This document shows positions 28,587 through 36,805 of a stretch of DNA of 64,000 bases, one piece after another. Position numbers and translations under genes: made by a program. Source of the stretch: Nocardia cyriacigeorgica. Lineage in GTDB: Bacteria > Actinomycetota > Actinomycetes > Mycobacteriales > Mycobacteriaceae. Positions within the stretch are counted from its first letter, which is position 1. Each line of letters starts with the position of its first letter. A model generated the notes under the pieces. That model did not search any database, had not been told where the DNA came from, and saw only the letters and a program-made list of their open reading frames with translations. The stretch covers positions 659,582 to 723,581 of the forward strand of contig NZ_VBUT01000001.1 in NCBI RefSeq assembly GCF_005863245.1, written 5' to 3'.

Positions 28587-29999
28587 TCATGGCAGCAGGA
28601 CGCCTCGGTGCCGCCAGGTCAGGGCGATACAGGCGGCGGCCGCGGCCGCAAGCGGCTTGTGGTTGAGCACCCGGCGCACATTGCCCGCATTCCACCGGAT
28701 GCCGATCGTCCCGCTGTCGGACGGGTAGATGTCACCTTCGGAATTCCGCGAGACGAGGCCGGCGAACACTTCATCGAACACGGATGCGTCGATGACGACG
28801 GTGGTCAGGATTTCACCGGCAGGTGCCAGCGGATCGAACCCCACACCAAAGCACCATGCGCGAACCTTGCCCGCCTCCCGAGCCGTGGTCAGCGCACGGA
28901 ACGGCTCGCAGTCGTAGTCGACCGATGTCCCCCGGCTTCCATCATGCTCGGGAGCATCGAGCAGCTCCTCGAAGAACTCGCGCAACATATTGCGCCACAG
29001 ACTGAAATCTCGATGCACGTTCCACGGCCCGATCGCTGCCGGTTGGAAGACCCCGGCTGGGACGATGTTGGTCAGCCCGGAGGCGAGTGTGACGGTGTTC
29101 GAACCCCTGCGATGCAGAAAGAAGGTATCCCCGTCGGGGGCGCGGCGAATGGTCAAGGTGTTGATACTTGGCAGAATGGCTCGGCGTCGTGTATCGAATA
29201 GGTCGCCGACCAGCTGTCGAAAAGGTAGATCCTCCACGCGAATCCGCTGACCACTTCGGCGCCGTATCCACTGGTGCGCCATCTCATGCGCCAGTGCTTC
29301 GCATACGTCGACCATGTCGAAGTAGGTGGTCAAACCGAATGTCATCTGCCCTCCCGACGCATCGAAGATGGCGTCGGTCAAGCGGTACGACGTCCGGTTC
29401 TCGAACAACGCGGGCTGTGCAACGGACCGGACGACTTGGCTGTATCGGCTGGGCCGATCCCCGGGACTACGCTCTGGCCTGTACGGCTCCGTTTCGTTTT
29501 CGCTGCCATTCAGGATCGGTCCGGCGACGTCTTCGACCAACGTAAGCCGGACCGCGTCGAGGTCTACCGGGGCCGGAGTCAACCAGCCCGGTTGGGTGAT
29601 ACAGGTGGTGCCTTCGATGCGAATCGGATCCCAGTACAGGGCGGCCGCCGCTGCGGTGAGCTCGAACCGATGGCGATTCAAGATCTGGCGGACTGTGCGC
29701 CATTCCGTGACGCTCTCGTCCGGCGGATCAGGCAAGACGATCCCGCTTCTGCCTGACAGTCCGAATGTCTCCGGTGGCAGACCCATGCGATCGGCGAAAT
29801 GACGCAGCTGGGTGATATCGCGGCAAGTCCGCGCGCCACTGACATACTTCGACACCAGGCTGCGCTCGATGCCGAGCACCTGAGCCATCTGGGCATGGGT
29901 CGTAAGCCCATGCAGCGTCATATACGCCTTGATCACGTCCCCGAGTCGTGGATCGTCGGCCGCAGTCGGCATCTGACCAATGTAGTACTCCGCGACCAC
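28587..29999 (-). CDS. HTH (XRE-type) protein with large conserved C-terminal domain
   Basis: 470 residues. The N-terminal region (about 18-75) is an XRE-like helix-turn-helix (GLTTHAQMAQVLGIERSLVS, with recognition helix SLVSKYVSGAR). The remaining about 390 residues form a domain without a motif I can assign; it includes YFDMVDVCEALAHEMAHQW, where HEMAH fits HEXXH, but related actinobacterial regulators carry similar sequence here without being known peptidases. It probably regulates the adjacent epimerase gene. An ATG at codon 10 is an alternative start. Confidence 0.7.
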   Translation of the reverse strand: MVAEYYIGQMPTAADDPRLGDVIKAYMTLHGLTTHAQMAQVLGIERSLVSKYVSGARTCRDITQLRHFADRMGLPPETFGLSGRSGIVLPDPPDESVTEWRTVRQILNRHRFELTAAAAALYWDPIRIEGTTCITQPGWLTPAPVDLDAVRLTLVEDVAGPILNGSENETEPYRPERSPGDRPSRYSQVVRSVAQPALFENRTSYRLTDAIFDASGGQMTFGLTTYFDMVDVCEALAHEMAHQWIRRRSGQRIRVEDLPFRQLVGDLFDTRRRAILPSINTLTIRRAPDGDTFFLHRRGSNTVTLASGLTNIVPAGVFQPAAIGPWNVHRDFSLWRNMLREFFEELLDAPEHDGSRGTSVDYDCEPFRALTTAREAGKVRAWCFGVGFDPLAPAGEILTTVVIDASVFDEVFAGLVSRNSEGDIYPSDSGTIGIRWNAGNVRRVLNHKPLAAAAAACIALTWRHRGVLLP

Positions 30000-30100
30000 T
30001 CGTTTTTCTGCAAAGACCCGGACCTGTCATCGGACAGGTACCCCTGGGTGGATGTGAAAACAGCTTGGCGAGCGGCCATTCCTCCCCGTATCACGAGACG

Positions 30101-30415
30101 ATGCGTATCGGAATCGTGGGGTTGCTGCGCGGGCAATATATGGGCGAGTGGGCGGAGCGGATCGGGCTCGATGTGGTTGCGATCTGTGATCGTGACGCCG
30201 AACGGCTGGCGCAGGCGCGCGAGGTTCATCGGGGCTCGGGCATGCACGGATCGGGCCGAGTTGCTCGGTGTCGGCCTCGATCGGTGCGGGAGTCGGCCGC
30301 GACGCAGTGCGCCGAACCGCCATCGTCGGACGCGCTCCGGCGGTCTGACAGTCGCCGCCGGAACCACCTCCGGTTTCGGATCACGCTCATCAGAACCCTG
30401 GCCGGCCGATGATCA
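30101..30415 (+). pseudogene. Remnant of a Gfo/Idh/MocA-type oxidoreductase
   Basis: The frame from ATG 30101 gives MRIGIVGLLRGQYMGEWAE and then LDVVAICDRDAERLAQARE, the Rossmann beta-alpha-beta of Gfo/Idh/MocA proteins. After about 45 residues the frame shifts: the neighbouring plus-strand frame continues with DRAELLGVGLD, which is what should follow in this family. Soon afterwards both frames lose similarity. So only about 100 of the usual 330 or more codons remain. It probably once belonged with the following LLM monooxygenase genes. Confidence 0.6.
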
Positions 30416-30469
30416 CCCTCTTACGTTGGCGAAGTAGATCATTCGCGCATTTCGTAGGACGGGACGACG

Positions 30470-31675
30470 ATGGCATCGAAACCTCTGCATCTCGGGGTCG
30501 CGCTGGACGGGGCCGGGTGGCATCCGGCGGCGTGGCGGGAGCCGAACTCGCGGCCGGCGGAATTATTCGATGCCGGGTACTGGGTGGATCTGGCGGGTGT
30601 GGCGGAGCGGGCGCGGCTGGATTTCCTCACCATCGAGGACAGTTTCACGGTGCCGGGTGAGCGGCACGAGTTCAGTGATCGGGTGGATCGGGTGCGGGCG
30701 CGGCTCGACGCGCATCTGATCGCGGCGCGGCTGGCTCCGGTCACCAGGAATATCGGGTTGATCCCGACCGTCACCACCACGCATACCGAGCCGTTCCATG
30801 TGTCGAAGGCGCTCGCCACCTTGGATTACACCTCGCACGGCCGGGCGGGCTGGCAGGTGAAGGTGTCCGGGTCGGCCACCGAGGCAGGACATTTCGGTAG
30901 ACGCGAGATCCGGGCGCTCTCGGCCGAGGAGTTGGCGCGGGTCAGGGCGGGTGCGGCGCTGCCGGATTCGGTGGTGGAGTTGTTCGACGAGGCGAGCGAC
31001 GCGGTGGAGGTGGTGCGCAGGCTGTGGGACAGCTGGGAGGACGACGCCGAAATCCGAGATATCCCCAACCGGCGTTTCATCGACCGGGACAAGCTGCATT
31101 ACATCGACTTCGAAGGCCGGTTCTTCTCGGTGCGTGGGCCGTCCATCACACCGCGCCCGCCGCAGGGCCAGCCGGTGGTGACAGCGCTGGCGCATCATCC
31201 GGTCGTCTACGAGTTCGCCGCGCGCGCCGCGGATCTGGTGTTCGTCACCCCCGGCCTCGATACGGGTCCGGCACCGATCCTCGAGCAGGTCGCGACGGCG
31301 GCAGCCGGGCGGACAGGTGAGCGGTTCCGGGTGTACGCGGACCTGGTCGTCTTCCTCGATTCGGAGACCGAGACCGGGGCCGCGCGGTTGGCTCGGCTGA
31401 ACGAATGGGATGGCAGCGAATTCAACTCCGACGCAGCCGTATTCACCGGCAGCGCCGAGCAGCTGGCCAAGCTGTTGACGCGCTGGAGCGAGCAGGGCGT
31501 CGACGGGTTCCGGCTCCGCCCGGGCGTGGCCGTCGACGACCTGAACGCCATCGCCGATCGTCTCGTCCCGGCCTTGAGCGCACGCGGCCTGGCCCGCACC
31601 GAGTATCCGGGCGGCTCGCTGCGCGCCCTGCTCGGATTGTCCACAACCGTCCCCAACCGCTACGCCGTCGCCTGA
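30470..31675 (+). CDS. LLM-class flavin-dependent monooxygenase (NtaA/SnaA/DszA type)
   Basis: 401 residues, FMN-reductase-dependent luciferase-like monooxygenase. Visible are DFLTIEDSFTVPGERHEFSD, the ALATLDYTSHGRAGWQVKV segment characteristic of the NtaA/DszA group, and FEGRFFSVRGPSITPRPPQGQPV. Members oxidise sulfur, amine or aminopolycarboxylate compounds; the substrate here is unknown. It is 11 bp before a second, longer family member with which it forms an operon. No KstR or KstR2 box is upstream. Confidence 0.85.
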   Translation: MASKPLHLGVALDGAGWHPAAWREPNSRPAELFDAGYWVDLAGVAERARLDFLTIEDSFTVPGERHEFSDRVDRVRARLDAHLIAARLAPVTRNIGLIPTVTTTHTEPFHVSKALATLDYTSHGRAGWQVKVSGSATEAGHFGRREIRALSAEELARVRAGAALPDSVVELFDEASDAVEVVRRLWDSWEDDAEIRDIPNRRFIDRDKLHYIDFEGRFFSVRGPSITPRPPQGQPVVTALAHHPVVYEFAARAADLVFVTPGLDTGPAPILEQVATAAAGRTGERFRVYADLVVFLDSETETGAARLARLNEWDGSEFNSDAAVFTGSAEQLAKLLTRWSEQGVDGFRLRPGVAVDDLNAIADRLVPALSARGLARTEYPGGSLRALLGLSTTVPNRYAVA

Positions 31676-31686
31676 ACGAGGTCACC

Positions 31687-33054
31687 ATGAGCAGTCAACG
31701 CAAGCAGGTCATCCTCGGCGCCTACCTCGGTGGCGTCAACCATCACACCTCCTGGTGGGATCCGCGGGCGGGCAGCCAGATCGAGTTCAGCTCGTTCGAG
31801 CACACCGCCCGCACCGCCGAACGCGGCAAGTTCGATTTCTTCTTCCTCGCCGAAGGGCTGGCGCTGCGTGAACGGGCCGGCAAGATCTTCGATCAGGACA
31901 TCATCGGCCGGCCCGATACGTTCACTGTCCTCGCCTCGCTCGCCGCGGTGACCGAGCATCTCGGCCTGGCAGGCACTATCAACACCACCTTCAACGAGCC
32001 GTATGAGCTGGCCCGGCAGTTCGCGAGCCTCGACCATCTGTCCGGCGGGCGCGCCGCCTGGAATGTGGTCACCTCGTTCGACGCGTTCACCGGCCAGAAC
32101 TTCCGCCGCGGTGGATATCTGGACCGTTCGCAGCGGTATGCGCGGGCGGAGGAGACGGTCGCGGCGGTGCGCGCGCTGTGGGATTCCTGGGATGCCGGCG
32201 ATATCGTCGCCGACCGCGAATCCGGGCGCTACCTGGCCCGGCCGGATGCGGGCGCGTTCGCCATCCGCAGCAGCCAGTTCGATATCTCGGGCCGGTTCAC
32301 CGTGCCGCGCAGCCCGCAGGGCCGTCCGGTCACGTTGCAAGCCGGCGTCTCACCGCAGGGCCGTGATTTCGCCGCCGCCAATGCCGATGCCATCTTCTCC
32401 CCCTACGGCAGCATCCCCGAGGCCGCCGACTTCTACCGCGATATCAAGTCACGCGCGGTCGCGGCGGGACGTTCGGCCGACGACATCAAGATCCTGCCCT
32501 CGGCGAGTTTCGTGCTCGGCGACACCGAGGCCGAGGCGATCGAGAAGTACCACACCATCCGCAACGAGCAGGTCACCGGTCAGACCGCGCTGATCTTGCT
32601 GGAGCAGATCTGGAACCGCGATCTGTCGGCCTACGATCCGGAAGGCCCGGTACCCGATATCGACCCGGATCCCGAAGCTCCGCCGATCATTCAGGGCAAG
32701 GCCTTCGTCTACCAGGATCGTTTCGCGACCGTCGCCAAGCTGCGAGCTGTCGCCGAGGAGAAGAAGCTCACTCTGCGCGAAGTGGTGATCGATCAGTTCG
32801 AACGCGGACCGCTGGTCGGCACCCCGGACCAGATCGCCCAGCAGATCGACGATTTCGTGCAGAACGACGGCTCCGACGGATTCATCCTCGGCTCCCACCT
32901 GGTGCCGACCGGCCTGGACGAATTCGTGGACCGGGTGGTGCCGCTGCTCCAGGAGCGCGGCGCATTGCGCGCGGAGTACACCGGGACGACGCTGCGCGAC
33001 AATCTCGGCCTGCCGAACCTCTATGCGACGGGCAAGGTCCCGGCACGCGCCTGA
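31687..33054 (+). CDS. NtaA/DmoA family FMN-dependent monooxygenase
   Basis: 455 residues, full length for the NtaA/SnaA/DszA group. Markers are FSSFEHTARTAERGKFDFFF, FASLDHLSGGRAAWNVVTSF and GRFTVPRSPQGRPVTLQAGV. Such enzymes need FMNH2 from a separate reductase, and none is encoded next to it. It probably acts with the upstream homologue on the same or successive substrates (for example sulfonates, sulfides or chelators). It is convergent with fadA6 across a hairpin. Confidence 0.88.
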   Translation: MSSQRKQVILGAYLGGVNHHTSWWDPRAGSQIEFSSFEHTARTAERGKFDFFFLAEGLALRERAGKIFDQDIIGRPDTFTVLASLAAVTEHLGLAGTINTTFNEPYELARQFASLDHLSGGRAAWNVVTSFDAFTGQNFRRGGYLDRSQRYARAEETVAAVRALWDSWDAGDIVADRESGRYLARPDAGAFAIRSSQFDISGRFTVPRSPQGRPVTLQAGVSPQGRDFAAANADAIFSPYGSIPEAADFYRDIKSRAVAAGRSADDIKILPSASFVLGDTEAEAIEKYHTIRNEQVTGQTALILLEQIWNRDLSAYDPEGPVPDIDPDPEAPPIIQGKAFVYQDRFATVAKLRAVAEEKKLTLREVVIDQFERGPLVGTPDQIAQQIDDFVQNDGSDGFILGSHLVPTGLDEFVDRVVPLLQERGALRAEYTGTTLRDNLGLPNLYATGKVPARA

Positions 33055-33256
33055 ACTCGCCGCACCTGACGGTCCGGACCCTCGACATCAAGAGGTCGCG
33101 GCGGCGCGGCGGTCGGTGCAGGTGCGGACCGGTTGCACCGCAATGGATTCGGTCGTTCCCGTGGACTCCGCCCGGAAGCTGCGGCGACCTATCGACCGAA
33201 CATCGCTCAGCATCCGGCAAGCCCGGGCCTGGCGTATCGAGGGGCCGGATGTGTGA

Positions 33257-33282
33257 CGGCCGCCTGATCATTCAGGCGGCCG
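33257..33282. terminator. Hairpin between the LLM operon and fadA6
   Basis: 11-bp stem CGGCCGCCTGA with a TCAT-type loop, in the convergent gap 33055-33296. The rest of this 242-bp gap shows nothing else. Confidence 0.7.
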
Positions 33283-33296
33283 CGGCACGAGTGGAA

Positions 33297-34490
33297 TCAG
33301 CGATCCAGCCGCTCGATGATCGTGACGTTGGCCGTGCCGCCACCCTCGCAGATGGTGAGCAGCCCATACCGCCCGTTGATCCGCTCCAGCTCGTTGAGCA
33401 GGGTGGCGAAGAGTTTGGCGCCGGTGGCGCCGAGCGGGTGGCCGAGGGCGATGGCGCCACCGTTGACGTTGACCTTCTCCGGATCGGCTCCGGTCTCCTT
33501 CAACCAGGCGAGCACCACGGGGGCGAAGGCCTCGTTGATCTCGATGACGTCGATGTCGTCGATGGTCAGGCCGGTCTTCTCCAGCGCCCACTTGGTGGCC
33601 GGGATCGGCGCGCTGAGCATGAAGATCGGGTCGGCGCCGCGTGCGCTGACGTGATGGATGCGGGCACGCGGGGTGAGTCCGTACTCCTGCACCGCCCAGT
33701 CGGAGGCGAGCAGGGTGGCGCTGGCGCCGTCGGAGATCTGCGAGGCCACCGCCGCGGTGAGCGGGCTGCCCTCGGCGAGTGCGGGCAGCGAGGCCATCTT
33801 CTCCAGGCTGGTCTCGCGCGGGCCCTGATCGATCCAGAAATCGCCGACGGGCACGATCTCGCGATCGAAACGACCCTCCTTGATGGCGCGGCGGGCGCGC
33901 TCATGGCTGCGCAGCGCCCAGCGCTCCATGTCCTCGCGGCTGATGCCCCACTTCTCGGCGATCAGCTGGGCGCCGTGGAACTGCGAGACCTCGCCGGTGC
34001 CGTAGCGGTGATCCCAGCCCTGCGCGCCGACGAACGGCGACTCGTAGCCGTATTCCTTGCCCGCGAGCATGGCCGCCGAGATCGGGATGGCGCTCATGTT
34101 CTGCACGCCGCCGGCGACGATCACCTCGGCGGTGCCGCTCATGATGGCCTGGGCGCCGAAGTTGATGGCCTGCTGGCTGGAACCGCACTGCCGGTCGACG
34201 GTGACGCCGGGAACTTCCTCCGGGTAGCCGGCCACCAGCCAGGCGGTGCGGCCGATATTGCCTGCCTGCGGGCCGATGTTGTCGACGCAGCCGACGATGA
34301 CGTCGTCGACCACGCCGGGATCGATCGGGTTGCGGTCGAGCAGACCACGCAGGGCCGCGGCGCCGAGGTCGGCCGGGTGCACGCCGGCCAGGGCGCCACC
34401 GCGTTTGCCGACCGGGGTGCGCACCGCGTCGATCACATACGCCTCGCGCAGCGGGGCGTAGGGGCGGCGCGAGCCGGTGGGTTCGGACAT
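33297..34490 (-). CDS. fadA6: Thiolase FadA6
   Basis: 397-residue thiolase, orthologue of Rv3556c, which acts late in HIP-CoA degradation. Complete active site: C102 in DRQCGSSQQAINFG, NEAFAP, ALGHPLGATGAK and the second Cys in ICEGGGTANVT. It starts 10 bp after the kstR2 stop, so kstR2-fadA6 is an operon controlled by the KstR2-type palindrome at 35125-35140, the same arrangement as in M. tuberculosis. One of the few KstR2-regulon enzymes on the same transcript as its regulator. Confidence 0.93.
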   Translation of the reverse strand: MSEPTGSRRPYAPLREAYVIDAVRTPVGKRGGALAGVHPADLGAAALRGLLDRNPIDPGVVDDVIVGCVDNIGPQAGNIGRTAWLVAGYPEEVPGVTVDRQCGSSQQAINFGAQAIMSGTAEVIVAGGVQNMSAIPISAAMLAGKEYGYESPFVGAQGWDHRYGTGEVSQFHGAQLIAEKWGISREDMERWALRSHERARRAIKEGRFDREIVPVGDFWIDQGPRETSLEKMASLPALAEGSPLTAAVASQISDGASATLLASDWAVQEYGLTPRARIHHVSARGADPIFMLSAPIPATKWALEKTGLTIDDIDVIEINEAFAPVVLAWLKETGADPEKVNVNGGAIALGHPLGATGAKLFATLLNELERINGRYGLLTICEGGGTANVTIIERLDR

Positions 34491-34500
34491 GTTCAGACTC

Positions 34501-35109
34501 CTACGTGGTGTGCCCGGGCACGGTCAGCCCGTCGAGCACGATGGTCAGATACTGCTTGGCGAGGTTGTCTACGGTGATCGGCCCGCCCGGGGTGTACCAG
34601 CGCACCGCCACCCAGACGGTGTCGCGCAGGAACCGGTAGGCCAGTTCGATATCGAGTTCGGCCCGGAAGCTGCCGTCGCGCACACCATTGGTGAGCACCT
34701 GGTGCCAGAGGGCGCGGAATTCCTTGTTGTATTCGTCGATGTAGGTGAAGCGTTCGACGCCGCGCAGGCGCTTGGCCTCGGCCTGGTAGATGGCGACGGC
34801 GGCGTGGTAGCGGTCGAAGGACTCGTAGGAGGCCAGCACCAGCGCCTCGAGGGTGTCACGCGAGCTCAGGCCGGAGGCGACGATGTCGCGGTAGCGGCCG
34901 AACAAGTCGTCGAGGAAGCCGCGCAGGATTTCGTCGACCATCGATTCCTTGGAATCGAAATGGTGATACAGGCTGCCCGATAGGATTCCGGCCGCATCGG
35001 CGATATCGCGGACGGTGGTGGCGCGCAGACCCCGCTCGGCGAACAGGTCGGCCGCCAATCCGAGCAGTTCATTGCGCCGGGCTGATTTGGACGGGTCGGG
35101 TGCGGTCAC
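34501..35109 (-). CDS. kstR2: TetR-family repressor KstR2
   Basis: 202 residues, orthologue of Rv3557c. The N-terminal TetR helix-turn-helix region reads LFAERGLRATTVRDIADAAG followed by ILSGSLYHHFDSKESMVDEI, nearly identical to KstR2. KstR2 represses the HIP/ring C-D genes and is released by HIP-CoA (known for the family). GTG 35109 gives the normal length; the longer frame would start with TTG at 35124 next to the operator. A perfect CCAAGCA-TT-TGCTTGG palindrome 15 bp upstream implies autoregulation. Confidence 0.93.
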   Translation of the reverse strand: MTAPDPSKSARRNELLGLAADLFAERGLRATTVRDIADAAGILSGSLYHHFDSKESMVDEILRGFLDDLFGRYRDIVASGLSSRDTLEALVLASYESFDRYHAAVAIYQAEAKRLRGVERFTYIDEYNKEFRALWHQVLTNGVRDGSFRAELDIELAYRFLRDTVWVAVRWYTPGGPITVDNLAKQYLTIVLDGLTVPGHTT

Positions 35110-35124
35110 CCGGCCATAATACAA

Positions 35125-35140
35125 CCAAGCATTTGCTTGG
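35125..35140. promoter_or_regulatory. KstR2 operator, kstR2-fadA6 promoter
   Basis: CCAAGCATTTGCTTGG, perfect 7-bp arms with a TT centre. It is the most symmetric of the three KstR2-type sites in the window and lies 15 bp upstream of the kstR2 start. Confidence 0.8.
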
Positions 35141-35158
35141 GATAGTGGGTCGAGGTTT

Positions 35159-35905
35159 TCAGCGCTCCGAATACCGCAGCGGCGAGGATCGCGACAGGTC
35201 GGCGAGCAGGCGTTCGCAGATCACCACGGGCGAGATGCCTGCTCGCATCATCCGCATCACCAGGGCCAATCGGCGTTCGCAGCTGTCCCATTCGACGGTG
35301 AGGGGTTTGCGGCCGGGGCCGGCGTCGACGGTGGCGAGGACGCGTGGCGGGCCGAAGCGGGTGGGTTCCTCGGTCAGTTTCAGCACCATCCCGCGCTGCC
35401 AGGCGTGATAGGTGTCCATATCGGCGCTGCCGATGAGCTTGTCGGTCACCGCGCACAGGCCCTGAGCGATCTGGTCGGAGAAGGTGTCGCGGTCGAACCG
35501 GTATTTGCGGGAACGGCGCACCACATCGAGCAGATCCGCGCGCACCTCGTAGAGCAATTCGATCTGATGGGTCCGGCGCCGCTGCGCCTCGCTGCCGTCC
35601 CCGCCGGTGCCCAACCCGATCCGGCGGGCCCGCGCCCGCTCGCGCGCCATATCGGCACGCAGGGCCGCGCGGGGATCGCGGGCGATGTCGTTCTCGTCGA
35701 CGGCGTAGGAGGCGAGAATGCGCCCGGCCCGGACCGCCGCGGATCGGCGCCCCACGTCCAGGAGTTCGGCACCGAAGGTCAACGCGGCCAGGACCAGGCT
35801 TTCCTGTCTGCGTCTGGCGAGCACGACGTCACGCACCAACTCGAGTTCGAGTTGTTCGCGTGTGGGCTGTTCTCGGGCAGATCGGTGGTCCAGGCCCATA
35901 GCCAT
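35159..35905 (-). CDS. Hypothetical protein between kstR2 and ipdF
   Basis: 248 residues, mostly helical and rich in Arg and Leu (TREQLELELVRDVVLARRRQ; DMARERARARRIGLG), with no domain I recognise. It ends 18 bp before the KstR2 palindrome that drives kstR2, and starts 93 bp from ipdF, all on the minus strand. In M. tuberculosis this slot holds PPE64. Start ATG 35905 or 35899. No steroid function can be inferred from sequence. Confidence 0.6.
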   Translation of the reverse strand: MAMGLDHRSAREQPTREQLELELVRDVVLARRRQESLVLAALTFGAELLDVGRRSAAVRAGRILASYAVDENDIARDPRAALRADMARERARARRIGLGTGGDGSEAQRRRTHQIELLYEVRADLLDVVRRSRKYRFDRDTFSDQIAQGLCAVTDKLIGSADMDTYHAWQRGMVLKLTEEPTRFGPPRVLATVDAGPGRKPLTVEWDSCERRLALVMRMMRAGISPVVICERLLADLSRSSPLRYSER

Positions 35906-35998
35906 CGCCCCTCCGGGTGTGCGATCCCGACCTCAACCAGCATCGCACACGCGGGCCGTGACGGCTCCAGGTTTTTCGGGTCTCGGAAGCTCCCCAGC

Positions 35999-36805
35999 TC
36001 AAGCGCGTTGGCTCGAGATGGAGACGATCTCGCCTGTGAGGTAGGTGGTGTAATCGCTGGCCAGCATGGCGATCGTGGCTGCGACCTCCCACGGTTCGGC
36101 GGCCCGGCCGAAGGCCTCGCGCTCGGAGAGCCGGTCGAGCAGTTCGGGGGAACTCACCTTGTCCAGGAAGGCGTGCCTGGCGATGCTGGGCGCGACGGCA
36201 TTGATGCGCACCCCGAGTTCGGCAGCCTCGACCGCGCTGCACCTGGTCAACGCCATCACACCCGCCTTGGCCGCCGCATAGTGGGCCTGGCCGTACTGGG
36301 CGCGCCAGCCGAGCACGCTGGCATTGTTGACCACCACACCGCCGTGACCGGCCGCGCGGAAGTAGGCCAGTTCGGCGCGGGTGCAGCGGAAGGTGCCGTT
36401 GAGCGTCACGTCGAGCACGCGATTCCACTGCTCGTCGGTCATATCGACCACCGGGGTCTCACCGCCGAGGCCCGCGTTGTTGACGAAGATGTCGATCCGG
36501 CCCATGGCCGCGGCCGCGCCACGCACCAGTTCGTCGACCTGTTCGGTGCTGCACACATCGCAGACGATGGCTTCGACCTTGCGGTCGGGGAATTCGGCGC
36601 TCAGCTCGGCGCGGGTCTCCCCCAGCCGGCGTTCATGCCAGTCCGAGACGACGACGTCGGCGCCCTCCGACAGCAGCCTGCGCGCGGTCGCCGAGCCGAT
36701 GCCGGTGCCCGCGGCGGCGGTCACCACGGCCTTGCGGTCGGTCAGCAGGCCGTGGCCGGCGACGAGCGCGGGCGCGACCGACAGCGACACGTTGTTCTCA
36801 CTCAT
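35999..36805 (-). CDS. ipdF: IpdF, 5-hydroxy-HIP-CoA dehydrogenase (SDR)
   Basis: 268-residue SDR orthologous to Rv3559c, which oxidises the 5-hydroxyl of HIP-derived intermediates. The nucleotide motif reads TAAAGTGIGSA, with alanine replacing the first glycine of TGxxxGxG; NNAG, NNAS and the catalytic YAAAK are present. The start overlaps the fadE30 stop (ATGA), so fadE30-ipdF is an operon under the KstR2-type site at 38120-38136. Confidence 0.92.
   Translation of the reverse strand: MSENNVSLSVAPALVAGHGLLTDRKAVVTAAAGTGIGSATARRLLSEGADVVVSDWHERRLGETRAELSAEFPDRKVEAIVCDVCSTEQVDELVRGAAAAMGRIDIFVNNAGLGGETPVVDMTDEQWNRVLDVTLNGTFRCTRAELAYFRAAGHGGVVVNNASVLGWRAQYGQAHYAAAKAGVMALTRCSAVEAAELGVRINAVAPSIARHAFLDKVSSPELLDRLSEREAFGRAAEPWEVAATIAMLASDYTTYLTGEIVSISSQRA

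Noticed and set aside
29130..29180. Possible peptidase activity of the 470-residue HTH protein from HEMAH
   Set aside because: The motif fits HEXXH by chance probability and related regulators are not known peptidases; no third ligand could be assigned.
33055..33296. Search for a small gene between the LLM operon and fadA6
   Set aside because: Only short frames and a terminator hairpin; no start with ribosome site.
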